Shown here: positions 24,871 through 33,555 of the stretch, in pieces | Layout: the number at the start of each line of letters is the position of its first letter | Position numbering within the stretch: position 1 is the stretch's first letter | DNA from: Eubacterium sp. | Lineage (GTDB): Bacteria > Bacillota > Clostridia > Lachnospirales > Lachnospiraceae | NCBI GenBank assembly: GCA_017539165.1 | Contig: JAFYHN010000005.1 | Span: forward strand, 1-64,000 | DNA: 64,000 bases | Direction of reading: 5' to 3' | The notes under the pieces: generated by a model | Databases searched by the model: none | Told to the model about the DNA's origin: nothing | What the model saw: only the letters and a program-made list of their open reading frames with translations | Position numbers and translations under genes: made by a program

Positions 24871-27800
24871 ATGGGAAAAGAACGAAACCGACTCGCTGTC
24901 TTTGTAGGACAGGCAGATGAGTATTTTCAGAGCCGTTTTATTTCAGGGCTTAATGAACAGGCATTTGCTCAGGATTTGGATGTCTGTATTTTTTCCATGT
25001 ACAAAAAATATCAGGATACGGCAGAACGAGAGTTGGGTGAGTCGAATATACTCACCCTTGCCAATCCTGATTTTTTTAGTGGAATCATTATCCTGAAGGA
25101 TACGATTCAGACAGCCGGTGCAGCAGAGGAATTGGAGAATAGACTTCATAAGACTTATGATGGACCGGTATTGGTCATTGATCTTTTAAGCGATTATTAT
25201 AATAGTGTTTTCATTGATAGTTATAGTCCTATATATGAACTCACATGTCATCTGATAGAACAACATGGACTTAAGGATATAGCGTTTCTTACGGGAAAGA
25301 AGAAACATCGTCATTCCATAGAGAGGCTTTCGGCATTTAAGGAAGCGATGAATGATCATAAACTGGATGTTCCGGAAGATCGAATCATAGAAGGTGATTT
25401 CTGGTATCAGAGCGGAGAACAGTGCGTAGATGAACTGATGTTGAGAGAGGGAGTTCTTCCGGAAGCGATAATGTGCGCAAATGACCAGATGGCTATAGGT
25501 GTGTGCAAGGCTTTTGAAGAAAAAGGGGTCAGGATTCCGGAGGATATCGTTATTGTTGGAGCTGATTCCTGTATAGAAGGACAGACCAGTCCTAAGATAA
25601 TCACTTCATATCTGTCTCCTGCAGTTGAATTTGGTAGATATGCTGTGACTGCACTGGATGACATTGGAAATGGAAAGCTTCTTGCTCCATTTACCGGTAA
25701 GAGTAAGCTGTTATATGGAGAAACCTGTGGCTGCAATAAGATGGTCAACTCAGGTTATAACATTCGAAGAACTGAGTGGGATACTGATACTTCTTCAGAA
25801 GGATTTGATTCCATAAATAGCATGATATTTGAGGATCTGATGAATCAGAATGATCTCATGGACTATATCGGAACTGTGTATTCATATGCTTATCAGGTTA
25901 AGAATGCAGAGAGCGTTCATATCTGTCTCGTGAAGAATATTGACAAACTGGGGTATTACGATCTTCCAAAGAATAATGGATACCCGGATAAGATGATATA
26001 TGCCATGAGATACAGCAAGGGGCAGCTTGGAGATATGATCAACCTGGATGAGGTATTTGATACCAGGAAAATGCTTCCTGTACTTTCAGAGTATCGTGAA
26101 AAAACACAGGCATTTTTCTTTTCACCGTTGTTTTTTGAAGACAGATGTTTTGGATATTCCGTTGTCAGCTATGGAAATGAAACCAGAAGTTATGATGAGA
26201 TATACCGCAAATGGATAAAAGCGGTTTCATTTGGTTTTGAAAATCTCTTCAGAAATATGTTCCTTTCAGATCTGAAGGAACAGTTCAGCAACTTACAGGC
26301 TTCAAAGTTTGATAAGGTTGATGCACTTTTCGACAGCTTGAGCATCTCTGAAAAAGAGGACTATGAGCTGGTTGCGGATATCATCGATAACAATCTGCTT
26401 AAGTATCATTTCCAGCCTATTGTAAGTGCTGTGGACGGAAGTATCTATTCGTATGAAGCATTGATGAGATCGGGAACAAGAAAGATGATATCACCGCTTG
26501 CAATACTTAAGTATGCAAGTATGCAGGATCGTTTTCCGGATATTGAAAGTGCTACATTTAATAATGTACTCGATATAATCGAAAAAAAGAAAAATGAGAT
26601 AGGTACTGCAAAGATCTTCATTAACAGCATTCCGGGAGTCAGGGTGGATGACTATGAAGAGATTACCAGAAAGCTTGCTGCGAATGCGGATAAGATAGTA
26701 GTTGAGATGACAGAAGAAGCTGAACTGGCAGATGAAGATCTGGACAGACTGAAAGAATTCTTCAAGAGTCTAGATATAGAGATTGCAGTTGATGATTATG
26801 GAACTGGTTATTCGAATATAAGTAATCTGCTCCGATATATGCCAAACTACGTTAAGATTGACAGATCTCTTCTCAGTGAGATTCAGAATAAACATCAGAA
26901 ACAGCATTTTGTCAGAGAGATAGTTGAGTTTTGTCACGGCAATGATATAAAAGCTCTGGCCGAGGGCGTTGAAACGACTGAGGAACTTCGAACTGTTATT
27001 CTTTTGGGTGTGGATCTGATCCAGGGATTTTATACGGGAAAGCCGTCATCTGAGTTTGTTCCAACTATAGATCAGAAGGTGGTAAATGAGATCAGGACTT
27101 ATTATCAGGAAAAGATAGATGGTAAGACTAAGAATATCTATGTTGCAGGAAAGACTAACAGAGTTTCACTTCTTACACTTGCGAAGGATAATTGCTCGGA
27201 TATAGTGATAGGTCAGGAAGGAATGGTTTATAATGACATTACCATTGTTGGAATGCCGTCGTTCAAAACAGATGTTCATGTTCGAGTTGAACCCGGTTAT
27301 TCGGGAAGAATAACCCTGGAAAATGTATATTTTTCAAATATCAAGAACAGACCTTGTCTGGAGCTAGGAGAAAACTCTGATGTTACTCTTAATGTTGAAG
27401 GATACAATGTTTTCAAGAATACAGGGATCATGGTACCGGAATCTGCTGAATTCACACTGGAAGGAAGCGGAAATCTGAGTATTGAATTAAATAATGCAGA
27501 ATACTACGGTATAGGAAATGATAAATCTTCTAAACACGGAAGTATTACATTCAGGCATTCGGGTAAAGTACATATAAATGCTGTCGGAACGATCGGCACA
27601 CTAATAGGTTCGGGACTTGGCGGTAAGCTGAACATTTCCGGTCACTATCTGTTAGAGGGAGTTGGAGAATGTGTTGGGATCGGATCCCTTTATGAACCCG
27701 GAGAAATTCTTCTTCAAAAATGCGGAATAGAAGAGGATCTATCCGGAGTCAGATGTGTTGCGATAGGTACTATGAATGGCGATTCATCGGTAGACATAGC

Positions 27801-28206
27801 TGATGGTACTATAAAACTTACGGTTGATGGACGCGAGGTTGTTGGAATAGGTACTCTGACCGGACAAGAATCATATGTTAAGATATATAATTCGCTGGTT
27901 GAAACCTGTATCAGAGCCGATAAGTCAACCGGAATCGGAGCTCTTGAAGGAAGGTCAAAGATGGATATCAACATAGCTTCAGTGAGAATGGAGAATGCAG
28001 GAGAAGAAGCTCTTGCATTTGGAGGCTATAACGATAATTCAGAAGTGAATCTTACAAGTGTTGATATCAGGGTGGATGTGCATAATAAGCTTGATAAAGA
28101 AACCTTCGCCAAGGATGAATCGATAAAGATAGTTAATGGACGGTGCAAGATTGAAGTGAATGATAAAGAAGTAGAACGAGAGCTGGTATTTAAATTTGGA
28201 CAGTAG
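24871..28206 (+). CDS. c-di-GMP phosphodiesterase: LacI-like sensor + EAL + beta-solenoid-like tail
   Basis: An 1111-residue protein without signal peptide or membrane segment. Residues 1-290 resemble the ligand-binding core of LacI/GalR regulators (GKERNRLAVFVGQADEYFQS, VLVIDLLSDYYNSVFIDSYS, AIMCANDQMAIGVCKAFEEK, VIVGADS) without the DNA-binding headpiece. About 300-490 is an unassigned, GAF-like region. About 500-735 is an EAL domain with catalytic residues present: YSYEALMRS, VEMTEEAEL, AVDDYGTGYSN, VKIDRSLL, ALAEGVETTEE, LIQGFYTGKP. About 765-1095 is made of short repeated strands with recurrent GIG motifs (YYGIGNDKS, CVGIGSLYEP, VVGIGTLTGQ, STGIGALEG), suggesting a beta-solenoid. It should hydrolyse c-di-GMP in response to a small ligand, probably a sugar. 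Confidence 0.88.
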   Translation: MGKERNRLAVFVGQADEYFQSRFISGLNEQAFAQDLDVCIFSMYKKYQDTAERELGESNILTLANPDFFSGIIILKDTIQTAGAAEELENRLHKTYDGPVLVIDLLSDYYNSVFIDSYSPIYELTCHLIEQHGLKDIAFLTGKKKHRHSIERLSAFKEAMNDHKLDVPEDRIIEGDFWYQSGEQCVDELMLREGVLPEAIMCANDQMAIGVCKAFEEKGVRIPEDIVIVGADSCIEGQTSPKIITSYLSPAVEFGRYAVTALDDIGNGKLLAPFTGKSKLLYGETCGCNKMVNSGYNIRRTEWDTDTSSEGFDSINSMIFEDLMNQNDLMDYIGTVYSYAYQVKNAESVHICLVKNIDKLGYYDLPKNNGYPDKMIYAMRYSKGQLGDMINLDEVFDTRKMLPVLSEYREKTQAFFFSPLFFEDRCFGYSVVSYGNETRSYDEIYRKWIKAVSFGFENLFRNMFLSDLKEQFSNLQASKFDKVDALFDSLSISEKEDYELVADIIDNNLLKYHFQPIVSAVDGSIYSYEALMRSGTRKMISPLAILKYASMQDRFPDIESATFNNVLDIIEKKKNEIGTAKIFINSIPGVRVDDYEEITRKLAANADKIVVEMTEEAELADEDLDRLKEFFKSLDIEIAVDDYGTGYSNISNLLRYMPNYVKIDRSLLSEIQNKHQKQHFVREIVEFCHGNDIKALAEGVETTEELRTVILLGVDLIQGFYTGKPSSEFVPTIDQKVVNEIRTYYQEKIDGKTKNIYVAGKTNRVSLLTLAKDNCSDIVIGQEGMVYNDITIVGMPSFKTDVHVRVEPGYSGRITLENVYFSNIKNRPCLELGENSDVTLNVEGYNVFKNTGIMVPESAEFTLEGSGNLSIELNNAEYYGIGNDKSSKHGSITFRHSGKVHINAVGTIGTLIGSGLGGKLNISGHYLLEGVGECVGIGSLYEPGEILLQKCGIEEDLSGVRCVAIGTMNGDSSVDIADGTIKLTVDGREVVGIGTLTGQESYVKIYNSLVETCIRADKSTGIGALEGRSKMDINIASVRMENAGEEALAFGGYNDNSEVNLTSVDIRVDVHNKLDKETFAKDESIKIVNGRCKIEVNDKEVERELVFKFGQ

Positions 28207-28220
28207 AAGGTTTTTATATA

Positions 28221-28262
28221 AAAGCCGACAGTTATGAGATGAGAGTCTCTACTGTCGGCTTT
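28221..28262 (+). terminator. Terminator after the EAL gene
   Basis: AAAGCCGACAGT (28221-28232) pairs perfectly with ACTGTCGGCTTT (28251-28262) across an 18-base loop. The T run is short, but the stem is 12 bp. Confidence 0.8.
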
Positions 28263-28276
28263 ATAAAGGACACCAG

Positions 28277-28317
28277 ACCGCTTGGTTAAGGGTTATGTAC
28301 CACTTGGTTGATATAAT
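28277..28317 (+). promoter_or_regulatory. LytTR-type direct repeats abutting a -10 box upstream of LytTR regulator 2
   Basis: ACCGCTTGGTT (28277-28287) and ACCACTTGGTT (28299-28309) differ at one base and are spaced 22 bp, the usual LytTR arrangement. A consensus TATAAT follows at 28312-28317 and no good -35 is present. The proximal repeat occupies the space where polymerase needs the -35/-10 spacer. Autoregulation is likely; repression fits this position better than activation. Confidence 0.65.
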
Positions 28318-28377
28318 CTTGAGTTTGATACAAACATTTAGTAAGGTGTGTTCATAAACACAGTTTGGGATATAGAT

Positions 28378-28821
28378 ATGAGAGTTGAGATTAAAAAAGA
28401 TCAGACTGTACAGTCTACATATGTTGAGATCTGTTGCAAGGATATTACCAGAGAAGAATCTAAGCTGAAAACATATATAGAGAATTACAGAACCGGAATA
28501 AAAGCATCTGAAAATGGCGAAACACATATCGTGGCATTAAATGAAATCCTCTATATAGAGTCTGTAGATAAGAAGACATTTATCTATACAGAAGGTAAAG
28601 TGCTCGGTTCAGATAAGAGACTGTATGAGCTGGAGGGAATTCTTGATAAAAGAGATTTTTTCAGGTGTTCTAAGTCCGTGATCATTAATCTCAGTAAAGT
28701 AGTAAAGCTGAAGCCGGAGATCACACGTAACATCATGGCGACACTCTCAAATGGTGAAGTAGTTGTTGTATCGAGACGATATGCTGCCGAGCTGAAGAAA
28801 ATGCTTGGGATAGGAGATTGA
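28378..28821 (+). CDS. LytTR DNA-binding protein (second LytTR/DUF3021 pair)
   Basis: About 147 residues from ATG 28378; an earlier in-frame GTG at 28348 lies in a small GTGTT/AACAC palindrome without a usable ribosome site. The architecture is the same as the protein at 21499: an N-terminal segment, then LytTR motifs (HIVALNEILYIESVDKKTFI, DKRDFFRCSKSVIINLSKVV, MATLSNGEVVVVSRRYAAEL). There is no receiver domain. The two paralogues differ in sequence throughout, so they are not a recent tandem copy. The DUF3021 gene starts 1 bp after its stop. Confidence 0.9.
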   Translation: MRVEIKKDQTVQSTYVEICCKDITREESKLKTYIENYRTGIKASENGETHIVALNEILYIESVDKKTFIYTEGKVLGSDKRLYELEGILDKRDFFRCSKSVIINLSKVVKLKPEITRNIMATLSNGEVVVVSRRYAAELKKMLGIGD

Positions 28822-28822
28822 T

Positions 28823-29272
28823 ATGAGAAAAGTCAAGGATATGTTGATCTTTATAAGAAATGGACTGGCATTTGCCTTCGCATGGCTGGTTATATGTACA
28901 GTGGTGGTTGCTATTATTAATGGAAATGACACCATACCGGTTGAATTTCTTGTTAAGCTGTTTGTTTTATGTTTCTGGGGAGTGATCTCATTTGTAGTCA
29001 GTTTTAAGAATAAGCGTGTTGAAAAGAAGGGATTTATCTTTCAGTTGTCATTATCCTACATCCTGTTTATTCCTGTTGAGATAGTAATGTTTTACTTTAT
29101 GGGGATATTCGAGACACAAGGGAACATATATTCCTGGGTGATATTTGGTGTGATAGTGATATTGGCCTATGTGATCGCAGTACTTGTTGACACACTTATT
29201 ATGAAGAAGGATGCCGTGATATACACTGAAAAAATGAATGAGTATGTGCAGAAAAGTAAACTCGGTTCATGA
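28823..29272 (+). CDS. DUF3021 membrane protein, partner of LytTR regulator 2
   Basis: A 149-residue protein with four hydrophobic helices (GLAFAFAWLVICTVVVAII, FLVKLFVLCFWGVISFVV, LSLSYILFIPVEIVMFYF, WVIFGVIVILAYVIAVLV) and a basic tail. The ATG follows the LytTR stop by a single base, so translation is coupled. By analogy with other LytTR/membrane-protein pairs it likely controls activity of its partner at the membrane. Downstream, CGGAGTG (29294-29300) and CACTCCG (29346-29352) could form a long-loop hairpin between the convergent transcription units. Confidence 0.85.
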   Translation: MRKVKDMLIFIRNGLAFAFAWLVICTVVVAIINGNDTIPVEFLVKLFVLCFWGVISFVVSFKNKRVEKKGFIFQLSLSYILFIPVEIVMFYFMGIFETQGNIYSWVIFGVIVILAYVIAVLVDTLIMKKDAVIYTEKMNEYVQKSKLGS

Positions 29273-29360
29273 ATGAATAAATATTGAAATCATCGGAGTG
29301 AGCAGATTGAAAATAGTAACTGAAAAGTCGCAGTATTTCTCTACGCACTCCGTAACTATA

Positions 29361-29972
29361 TCAGTATTCTCTTTTATATAGCTTTTTCCAGAAGTCGATG
29401 ATCCTGCGATAGTCGGTCAGCATTTTATCGACATCGAGATTTCCTTCCTGCTGCATTCTATAAACATATCCTTCTGAAGCCAGGTACATATCCTGGTACA
29501 TCATTTCAAGATCGAGCCCTTCTTTAAAGTCCTTGGGATCAAGCTTTGGGATATTTTTATTCGTTTTGAGTTTTGTATAAGGTTTAATGATCTCCTGTAT
29601 TCCGGCCCTTATCTCTTCGTCATCTTCATAATATGCTTTCATGGCAAAGTTGCTCATATCAGGATAAGCTTTCATCATCTGTGCCTTGGCATACAGCCCC
29701 TTATACATCATTTCAAAGATATCAGATTCATTAAAACAGCCGGAACTCACCAGATAATTCATAGTGAGCTCTTCAGCTTTTTTTATTAGAAAAAGATAAA
29801 GTTCTTTCTTATTCTTATAATAGAAGAATAGAAGGGATTTGCTGATATCAGCCTCATTTGCTATCTCGAGCATGGGGCTTTTTTTGTATGAATTTTTAGA
29901 AAAAACGCGGAAACCTGCATTCAATATGCGGTCCTGTTTTTCCTGAGGAAGTGAGTAAAACTTTTCGTTCAT
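29361..29972 (-). CDS. TetR/AcrR-family regulator of the adjacent ABC exporter
   Basis: A 203-residue regulator whose N-terminal helix-turn-helix reads RILNAGFRVFSKNSYKKSPM then EIANEADISKSLLFFYYKNK; the C-terminal helical ligand domain is unremarkable. It is the last gene of a minus-strand operon (ATPase, permease, regulator), with TGGAGAT before its ATG and 21 bp after the permease. The operon's promoter region carries a 17-bp palindrome just past the -10 (31725-31741) that this protein could bind, giving negative feedback with release by an exported compound. Confidence 0.9.
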   Translation of the reverse strand: MNEKFYSLPQEKQDRILNAGFRVFSKNSYKKSPMLEIANEADISKSLLFFYYKNKKELYLFLIKKAEELTMNYLVSSGCFNESDIFEMMYKGLYAKAQMMKAYPDMSNFAMKAYYEDDEEIRAGIQEIIKPYTKLKTNKNIPKLDPKDFKEGLDLEMMYQDMYLASEGYVYRMQQEGNLDVDKMLTDYRRIIDFWKKLYKREY

Positions 29973-29993
29973 CGTATTATCTCCATATATTTA

Positions 29994-30782
29994 TTACGCA
30001 GATATATCCTTCTTTGTGTATTTGGCGTAAGCTGCGACTATACATACGACTATTATTATCATACCTGGGATAAGGTACTCTATCTTTATCTCATTATTAT
30101 TTATAATATCGGCTCCTTCAGTATAACCGAAAGGAGTTATATACTTAAGAAATTCAGCATCTTCTGATATATTTGCGATTATATTTAAAAGATACATAAG
30201 ACCTGCGATTCCTATTCCGATGCCCATTCCGGCTCTCTTGATAAATGCAGAGATTCCGAAACATATTCCGGCTATTTCGAACTGCATGAGAAGATAGGCA
30301 ATATGGAAGAGTATAAGCTCTTTCCAGAATATTTCTTCATCGATCATCTGAATCGAAATGATAGTGCAGATAAATACAATAACATTCATTATAATGATTA
30401 TGGCAAATGTACTTATAAGCTTTTCGGTTATTATCTTTGTTCTTGAAACCGGGTGTGTCATCAGGAATTCAGCAGTTCTTTCACGTTCTTCCTTCATAAG
30501 AGAGGAGATTCCTATTATTGCGGCGAAGAAGGCTCCGCCGATACCCAGCATATTTCCTCCTTCTACTGCGTAGAAACCTACCAGAGTTCCGAAGTTCAGC
30601 TGATCCATTCCGAATGCAGCTGTGAAGTTCCCCATAGATGAGAACATATCGTTTACATCGTTCATCTGAGATTCCATATCGGGATACATCAGTACGCATA
30701 TAGCGACGAGAAGTCCTATTGAAAGACTCCAGATGATTATCGATAGTCTTTGTGATTTTATTTCCTGTTTAAATATAGTCAT
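29994..30782 (-). CDS. ABC-2 type transporter permease
   Basis: About 262 residues with six hydrophobic helices, including a glycine-rich GMGIGIGIAGLMYLLNIIAN and, after ERERTAEFLMTHPVSRTKII, the segment where ABC-2 permeases have their coupling region. ATG at 30782 has GAGGT upstream; an in-frame ATG six codons earlier overlaps the ATPase stop. Together with the ATPase it forms an exporter of the BcrAB type. The substrate is unknown; a TetR gene in the operon suggests a drug-like or toxic compound. Confidence 0.88.
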   Translation of the reverse strand: MTIFKQEIKSQRLSIIIWSLSIGLLVAICVLMYPDMESQMNDVNDMFSSMGNFTAAFGMDQLNFGTLVGFYAVEGGNMLGIGGAFFAAIIGISSLMKEERERTAEFLMTHPVSRTKIITEKLISTFAIIIIMNVIVFICTIISIQMIDEEIFWKELILFHIAYLLMQFEIAGICFGISAFIKRAGMGIGIGIAGLMYLLNIIANISEDAEFLKYITPFGYTEGADIINNNEIKIEYLIPGMIIIVVCIVAAYAKYTKKDISA

Positions 30783-30792
30783 GGTTTTTACC

Positions 30793-31677
30793 TCATTCAT
30801 AGTAATTCATGAATATCTCTTCAAGGCTTGGTTCAGTTATATTCAGGTCTTTGATGTTCATTCTTGATAGATTTTCAAGAAGAAGCTGAATCTTGCCGTT
30901 ATATAGAAAATCAACTGAACAGCTTTTTTCATTTGTTTTGAAATCTGATACGTGTTTTGAATTTTCGAGAGTTTTTGTCAGTTCATTTATATCTCCTGTA
31001 ACGGATACTTTCTTAGCACCGGTTTCTTCTATCTTATCGACGGTGTCGGACATTATTATCCGGCCTTCCTTTATAAAGGCGGCAGTTCTGCAGTAATTCT
31101 GTACCTCAGAGAGTATATGAGATGAGAAGAATATAGTTGCTCCGTTATCATTCTCTTCGGTAAGGATATTGAAGAATTCACGCTGCATCAGAGGGTCAAG
31201 TCCGGATGTAGGTTCATCCAGAATGAGAAGTTTAGGACTGTGCTGAACTGCGCATACGATTCCAACTTTCTTGCGATTGCCGAGAGACAGGTCATCAACA
31301 TTTTTAGAAGTATCAAGTCCTAAACGTTCGCAGAGCTGCTGAACTTTATCCTTGCAGTCGGTCTTGCGAAGAGCAGCAGAGTATCTGATCACATCTTTAA
31401 CCTTCATTTTGTGATAGAAATTAATCTCTGAAGGAAGATAACCAACTTCAGTAAGTATCTTCTTGTTATCTTTTACGATATCGTAGTCCATGATCGTTGC
31501 TGAACCGCTTGTTGGACTGATCAGTCCGAGTAGGGTTCTGATCGTGGTGGATTTGCCGGCTCCGTTAGGACCGATAAATCCGAAGAAATCGCCTTCCTCG
31601 ATATTAAGATTTAGATTATTGATTCCACGGCTTTTACCATATGTTTTGGTAAGGCTGATTGTTTCTATAATATTCAT
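30793..31677 (-). CDS. ABC transporter ATPase (BcrA-type)
   Basis: About 294 residues from the ATG at 31677, preceded by AAAGGAGT. Walker A is FIGPNGAGKSTTIRTLLGLI, the signature is LSLGNRKKVGIVCAVQ, Walker B KLLILDEPTSGLDPL, and the H loop sits in FFSSHILSEVQ. The roughly 85-residue C-terminal extension (SVTGDINELTKTLEN onward) is normal for drug-exporter ATPases of this class. It is the first gene of the minus-strand operon and overlaps the downstream permease start region. Confidence 0.92.
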   Translation of the reverse strand: MNIIETISLTKTYGKSRGINNLNLNIEEGDFFGFIGPNGAGKSTTIRTLLGLISPTSGSATIMDYDIVKDNKKILTEVGYLPSEINFYHKMKVKDVIRYSAALRKTDCKDKVQQLCERLGLDTSKNVDDLSLGNRKKVGIVCAVQHSPKLLILDEPTSGLDPLMQREFFNILTEENDNGATIFFSSHILSEVQNYCRTAAFIKEGRIIMSDTVDKIEETGAKKVSVTGDINELTKTLENSKHVSDFKTNEKSCSVDFLYNGKIQLLLENLSRMNIKDLNITEPSLEEIFMNYYE

Positions 31678-31724
31678 ACGTACTCCTTTTATGCTATGCA
31701 TTGTCTGGAATGAATTTTAACCTA

Positions 31725-31752
31725 TTGACCGGCCCGGTTAATAACTATTATA
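31725..31752 (-). promoter_or_regulatory. Palindromic operator at the ABC exporter promoter
   Basis: TTGACCGG (31725-31732) and CCGGTTAA (31734-31741) are inverted around one C, with one mismatch. On the minus strand TATAAT lies at 31752-31747, so the palindrome sits at the expected transcription start, a classic repressor position. Another TTGACCG lies at 31758-31764. Confidence 0.6.
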
Positions 31753-31811
31753 ATCCATTGACCGTTTTTGAGAAGACCCTAAAATACATATTTTTTGAGA
31801 GTAAAAAAAGA

Positions 31812-31851
31812 TTTAAGATACCTTTAATGTTAAGTTAAGGTTAGATATGAT
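31812..31851 (+). promoter_or_regulatory. Three 11-bp direct repeats at the promoter of the MutS-like gene
   Basis: TTTAAGATACC (31812-31822), TTTAATGTTAA (31823-31833) and GTTAAGGTTAG (31834-31844) are consecutive 11-bp units leading into a TATGAT -10 at 31846-31851. No -35 consensus is present. Head-to-tail repeats in 11-bp register are typical of OmpR/PhoB-family activators. Confidence 0.5.
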
Positions 31852-31937
31852 AAACTGTCCATGTAGTTTAAAACTAGCTGTGTTGCATTTTAATATGCTT
31901 ATATTAAGCAACTGATATTTAAAAGATTGGGAAAAAG

Positions 31938-33521
31938 ATGAATAAAAAACTTAAAATCTATAAGATTAAAAATGAATATGGTGTTGATCCGCGCGAACTT
32001 TGTGATATCAAGGAAGCCAGAGAAATGATAGAACGAGTCAGTATCTATCATAATCTTAAGGGCAAAGATCATATGATCGATTCAATAACCTGGAATGATC
32101 TGGAAATGGATGAAGTATTTCATCTTGTAAATCATACCAGAAGTTATGCAGGTGAGCAGGTTTTGTATCACATACTTCATGGATCTGAAACTGAAAAGAG
32201 AGACAGAATTGATAAAGAAGCTGATTATTTTGCTCAGAATGAAGATGAAAGAATAAATATGGAACTAGGTCTGATGAATATCGGAAAGGGATATCTGAAT
32301 TATTATATCCCTGATGTGATTGATGGGTTCGGAAAAATTCTGGTCAGGAATACATATATATATCCGTTACTGCTGATCGCTCTGATTTTATCTCTTATTG
32401 GTACTATCTTTCATTCGTCATTTATTCTGTTTTTGCTAGTCTTCGCAATCATTAACCTGTTTGTCTATCTGATCTTTAAGCTCAGGTTTGAAAATGAACT
32501 CACATCACTTGGTTCGATCAGAGAGTTTATTCTGTTTTGTGATAATCTGAAGAAATCAGATAAGCTTTCAGAGCTATATCTTACAGATGAAGACAAGAAA
32601 AAACTGTCAAGGCTTTGTAAGATGACTAAAGTGCTTGAACTATACAGACAGCGAAGCATGATGCAGAATTCAGGTAATCCACTCGGTGGATTATTAGAGT
32701 ACCTGCTAGGGATTACTCTGATTGATCCTATATGCTGCATAGGAGTGATAAAAAGAATTCAGGCGTATAAAGATGACATACTGGACTTTTATGAGCTGAC
32801 AGGATGGATTGATATGGTGATATCGGTTGCATCTTTCAGGGAATGTATGGACTCTTGTAAGCCGGAGATAAAAGAATCCGGATATATTGAATGTGAACAG
32901 ATATATCATCCGATGCTGAAGAGCCCTGTAAAGAATGATCTCGATATGAAGCGTAACTGTTTCTTTACGGGAGCAAATGCAACAGGTAAATCTACTTTTA
33001 TGAAAGCTCTTGCGATAAATGTAATCTTAGGCGAAACAATCTATACATGTACTGCCGACAGGATGACATTTCCTGATATGTATGTTATGACGTCTATGGC
33101 GTTAAGAGATGATGTTTTAATGGGAGAAAGCTACTATGTTCGCGAAATCAAGTATCTGAAGCGAATGCTGGAGGTGGCGGATTCCGGTAAGAAGACAATG
33201 ATCGTTATTGACGAGATTCTGAAGGGAACGAACACTAAGGAACGAATCGCCGCTTCAAGAGCTGTTCTGGATTATCTTGCTGACAGGAATGCGGTTGTTA
33301 TCGCAGCTACTCATGATATGGAACTTGTGGAATTTATGGATGATAAGTATGATGCGTATTATTTTGATTGCGATATAGAGGATGGTGAAGTAAAATTCAA
33401 TTATGTGCTTCATCAGGGTAAGAATAAAGTGACAAATGCCATAATGCTTATGAAGGGAATGGAGTTCCCGGATGTTATCATAGGGCATGCAATCGAATAC
33501 TCTGAAGAGAGCGTGGCTTAA
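31938..33521 (+). CDS. Membrane-anchored MutS-like ATPase
   Basis: A 527-residue protein. The C-terminal third is a MutS-type ATPase: FFTGANATGKSTFMKALAIN (Walker A), ALRDDVLMGESYYVREIKYL, MIVIDEILKGTNTKERIAAS (Walker B and D loop), VVIAATHDMELVEFM. Upstream it resembles the MutS core/clamp helices, but residues about 135-180 form two transmembrane segments (LLLIALILSLIGTIF and FILFLLVFAIINLFVYLIF). The mismatch-recognition and connector domains and any Smr nuclease are absent. Canonical mismatch repair is unlikely; related proteins are annotated simply as MutS-related. A role at the membrane is open. The GH2 gene follows after 34 bp with AGGAGG. Confidence 0.85.
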   Translation: MNKKLKIYKIKNEYGVDPRELCDIKEAREMIERVSIYHNLKGKDHMIDSITWNDLEMDEVFHLVNHTRSYAGEQVLYHILHGSETEKRDRIDKEADYFAQNEDERINMELGLMNIGKGYLNYYIPDVIDGFGKILVRNTYIYPLLLIALILSLIGTIFHSSFILFLLVFAIINLFVYLIFKLRFENELTSLGSIREFILFCDNLKKSDKLSELYLTDEDKKKLSRLCKMTKVLELYRQRSMMQNSGNPLGGLLEYLLGITLIDPICCIGVIKRIQAYKDDILDFYELTGWIDMVISVASFRECMDSCKPEIKESGYIECEQIYHPMLKSPVKNDLDMKRNCFFTGANATGKSTFMKALAINVILGETIYTCTADRMTFPDMYVMTSMALRDDVLMGESYYVREIKYLKRMLEVADSGKKTMIVIDEILKGTNTKERIAASRAVLDYLADRNAVVIAATHDMELVEFMDDKYDAYYFDCDIEDGEVKFNYVLHQGKNKVTNAIMLMKGMEFPDVIIGHAIEYSEESVA

Positions 33522-33555
33522 ATAATTTAACAAGATATATTTAGGAGGCAACGAT

